Below, one piece after another: positions 63,337 to 64,000 of a DNA stretch of 64,000 nucleotides (within the stretch, counting starts at the first letter, position 1; each line of letters begins with the position of its first letter). Both the position numbers and the translations under genes were made by a program. Below the pieces are notes generated by a model, which was not told the origin of the DNA, did not search any database, and was given only the letters and a program-made list of their open reading frames with translations. The DNA is from Maridesulfovibrio sp. (GTDB taxonomy: Bacteria > Desulfobacterota > Desulfovibrionia > Desulfovibrionales > Desulfovibrionaceae), in contig NZ_OY787459.1 in the NCBI RefSeq assembly GCF_963678865.1, positions 1,020,501-1,084,500 on the forward strand, read 5' to 3'.

Positions 63337-64000
63337 ATGCGTAAAAAATCTTTCGGGGAAATGTCAATACATCAAAGTAAATTAAATGACCCAAAAACGG
63401 GTATTTTGACACTTTTTTCACAACATATTTTCAATATTGTTGTGTACTTGGCGTTATTCTCTTTTTTTTATTACATTTATTCAATCAAGCATGATATTCC
63501 CCTGCCCGGCACAATCCGGGTGGCCGCCGTGAATATAGAAAGGGTCTTTCCAAAACTTTCCCCGTGGGGTCCGGGATTCGAACGGGAATTGGTGGATGAA
63601 TTCATAAAATACACCGGAACGAATCTTGATATTAAAGCCTATCCCACCCATGATCTTGCCTTTGAGGCTCTGGTCAAAGGCAAAGCCGACATCATGCTGG
63701 CCACGGGCTACAATCCGGACCTCAAATCAACCACCACACCGCTGATCAAAGGTCCGGTCTATGAACAAAATCAACCTGTCATGCTGCATCACATACTGCG
63801 ATTCGAACTTCGCACCCCGTTTGAACTCTGTGATCAGGAAGTTTTTGTTCCGGCCCACTCAGGCTTGGAGCAGACTTTCAATAATCTGATCGAACACCTT
63901 GCCTGCACACCGACCATGGTCCGCGGCAAGAACTCCGCCCATCTGGAACCGCTGCTGCGGTATAACAACAACAAAACCATGCGCTTCCATCTTGTGGAAT
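63337..64000 (+). CDS. MltF-like lytic transglycosylase, 5' part
   Basis: Open frame running off the window end. It begins MRKKSFGEMSIHQ (an internal ATG at 63361 has GGGGA just upstream), with a transmembrane or signal helix at about 27-50. A type-3 solute-binding domain follows (TIRVAAVNIERVFPKLSPWG, KGKADIMLATGYNP, KGPVYEQNQPVMLHH). The pattern KADIMLATG...GPVYEQNQPV resembles the regulatory N-domain of MltF, a peptidoglycan lytic transglycosylase whose SLT domain would lie beyond the window. It could instead be another orphan binding protein. Confidence 0.65.
   Translation, partial: MRKKSFGEMSIHQSKLNDPKTGILTLFSQHIFNIVVYLALFSFFYYIYSIKHDIPLPGTIRVAAVNIERVFPKLSPWGPGFERELVDEFIKYTGTNLDIKAYPTHDLAFEALVKGKADIMLATGYNPDLKSTTTPLIKGPVYEQNQPVMLHHILRFELRTPFELCDQEVFVPAHSGLEQTFNNLIEHLACTPTMVRGKNSAHLEPLLRYNNNKTMRFHLVE

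Noticed and set aside
1..64000. CRISPR arrays, rRNA or tRNA genes
   Set aside because: No regularly spaced repeats and no recognisable tRNA or rRNA sequences were seen on reading the intergenic regions; a tRNAscan or Infernal run would be decisive.

Overview
The window looks like a chromosomal segment of a marine, moderately AT-rich sulfate reducer of the Desulfovibrionaceae (Maridesulfovibrio/Desulfovibrio salexigens type). This is inferred from the gene content: an N-acetyl-beta-lysine osmolyte pair, many orphan periplasmic solute-binding proteins, a PaaK/ACT-domain pair, an FMN-dependent hydroxyacid oxidase, and housekeeping genes typical of the group. No rRNA, tRNA, CRISPR array or complete transposon was seen.

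Layout. 0.3-4.5 kb: ablA-ablB, a PAS/LuxR regulator and a small unknown gene. 4.7-10.2 kb: a BMP-type nucleoside/purine ABC importer next to gpt. 10.5-21.2 kb: a GGDEF-like protein with a degenerate signature, an S9 lipoprotein peptidase, dgt, a solute-binding protein, a disulfide oxidoreductase, glk, a motB-motA stator pair and an MBL-fold hydrolase, followed by maf. 22-37 kb: an accessory-looking stretch with a RelA/SpoT-domain (toxSAS-like) protein, a truncated DUF6573 gene, parD with a broken parE, small enzymes and transporters, an outer-membrane protein, two solute-binding proteins, a methyltransferase, a diguanylate cyclase, a glycosyltransferase and a CII-like regulator. 37-47.6 kb: core genes, with pgpA, the co-oriented run miaB-bfn-php-sir2-tolQRAB-pal, and rsfS-gpmI-zinc ribbon. 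47.8-51.9 kb: paaK and an ACT gene behind a Phe-rich leader peptide, then rtcB and an HPt protein. 52-58.6 kb: an M16 protease, a lone fumarate-reductase-type cytochrome b, and a FadR-type regulator with a TSUP permease, followed by a hydroxyacid oxidase. 58.6-59.1 kb: an apparent long noncoding RNA. 59.2-64 kb: a solute-binding protein, a GNAT enzyme, holB, purA and a truncated MltF-like gene.

Main discoveries. (1) The leader of paaK has every part of a classical phenylalanine attenuator: a 19-residue peptide with nine Phe, three mutually exclusive pairing segments and an intrinsic terminator. A CoA ligase usually counted as catabolic thus appears controlled like a Phe biosynthesis gene, which suggests assimilation of phenylacetate into Phe. 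(2) The 58632-59099 interval has a promoter-like sequence, several hairpins, three degenerate tandem stem-loops sharing an ACRCGTWA tail, and a strong terminator, with no ORF; I cannot assign it to a known RNA family. (3) A family of about 90-bp REP-like elements (GCCTCCGGCGGC end, hairpin, TAAGCTTCGC end) occurs at four loci, twice as inverted pairs. (4) The accessory region carries a toxSAS-type RelA/SpoT protein and a decayed ParDE module. Gene starts were chosen by Shine-Dalgarno quality where several were possible.
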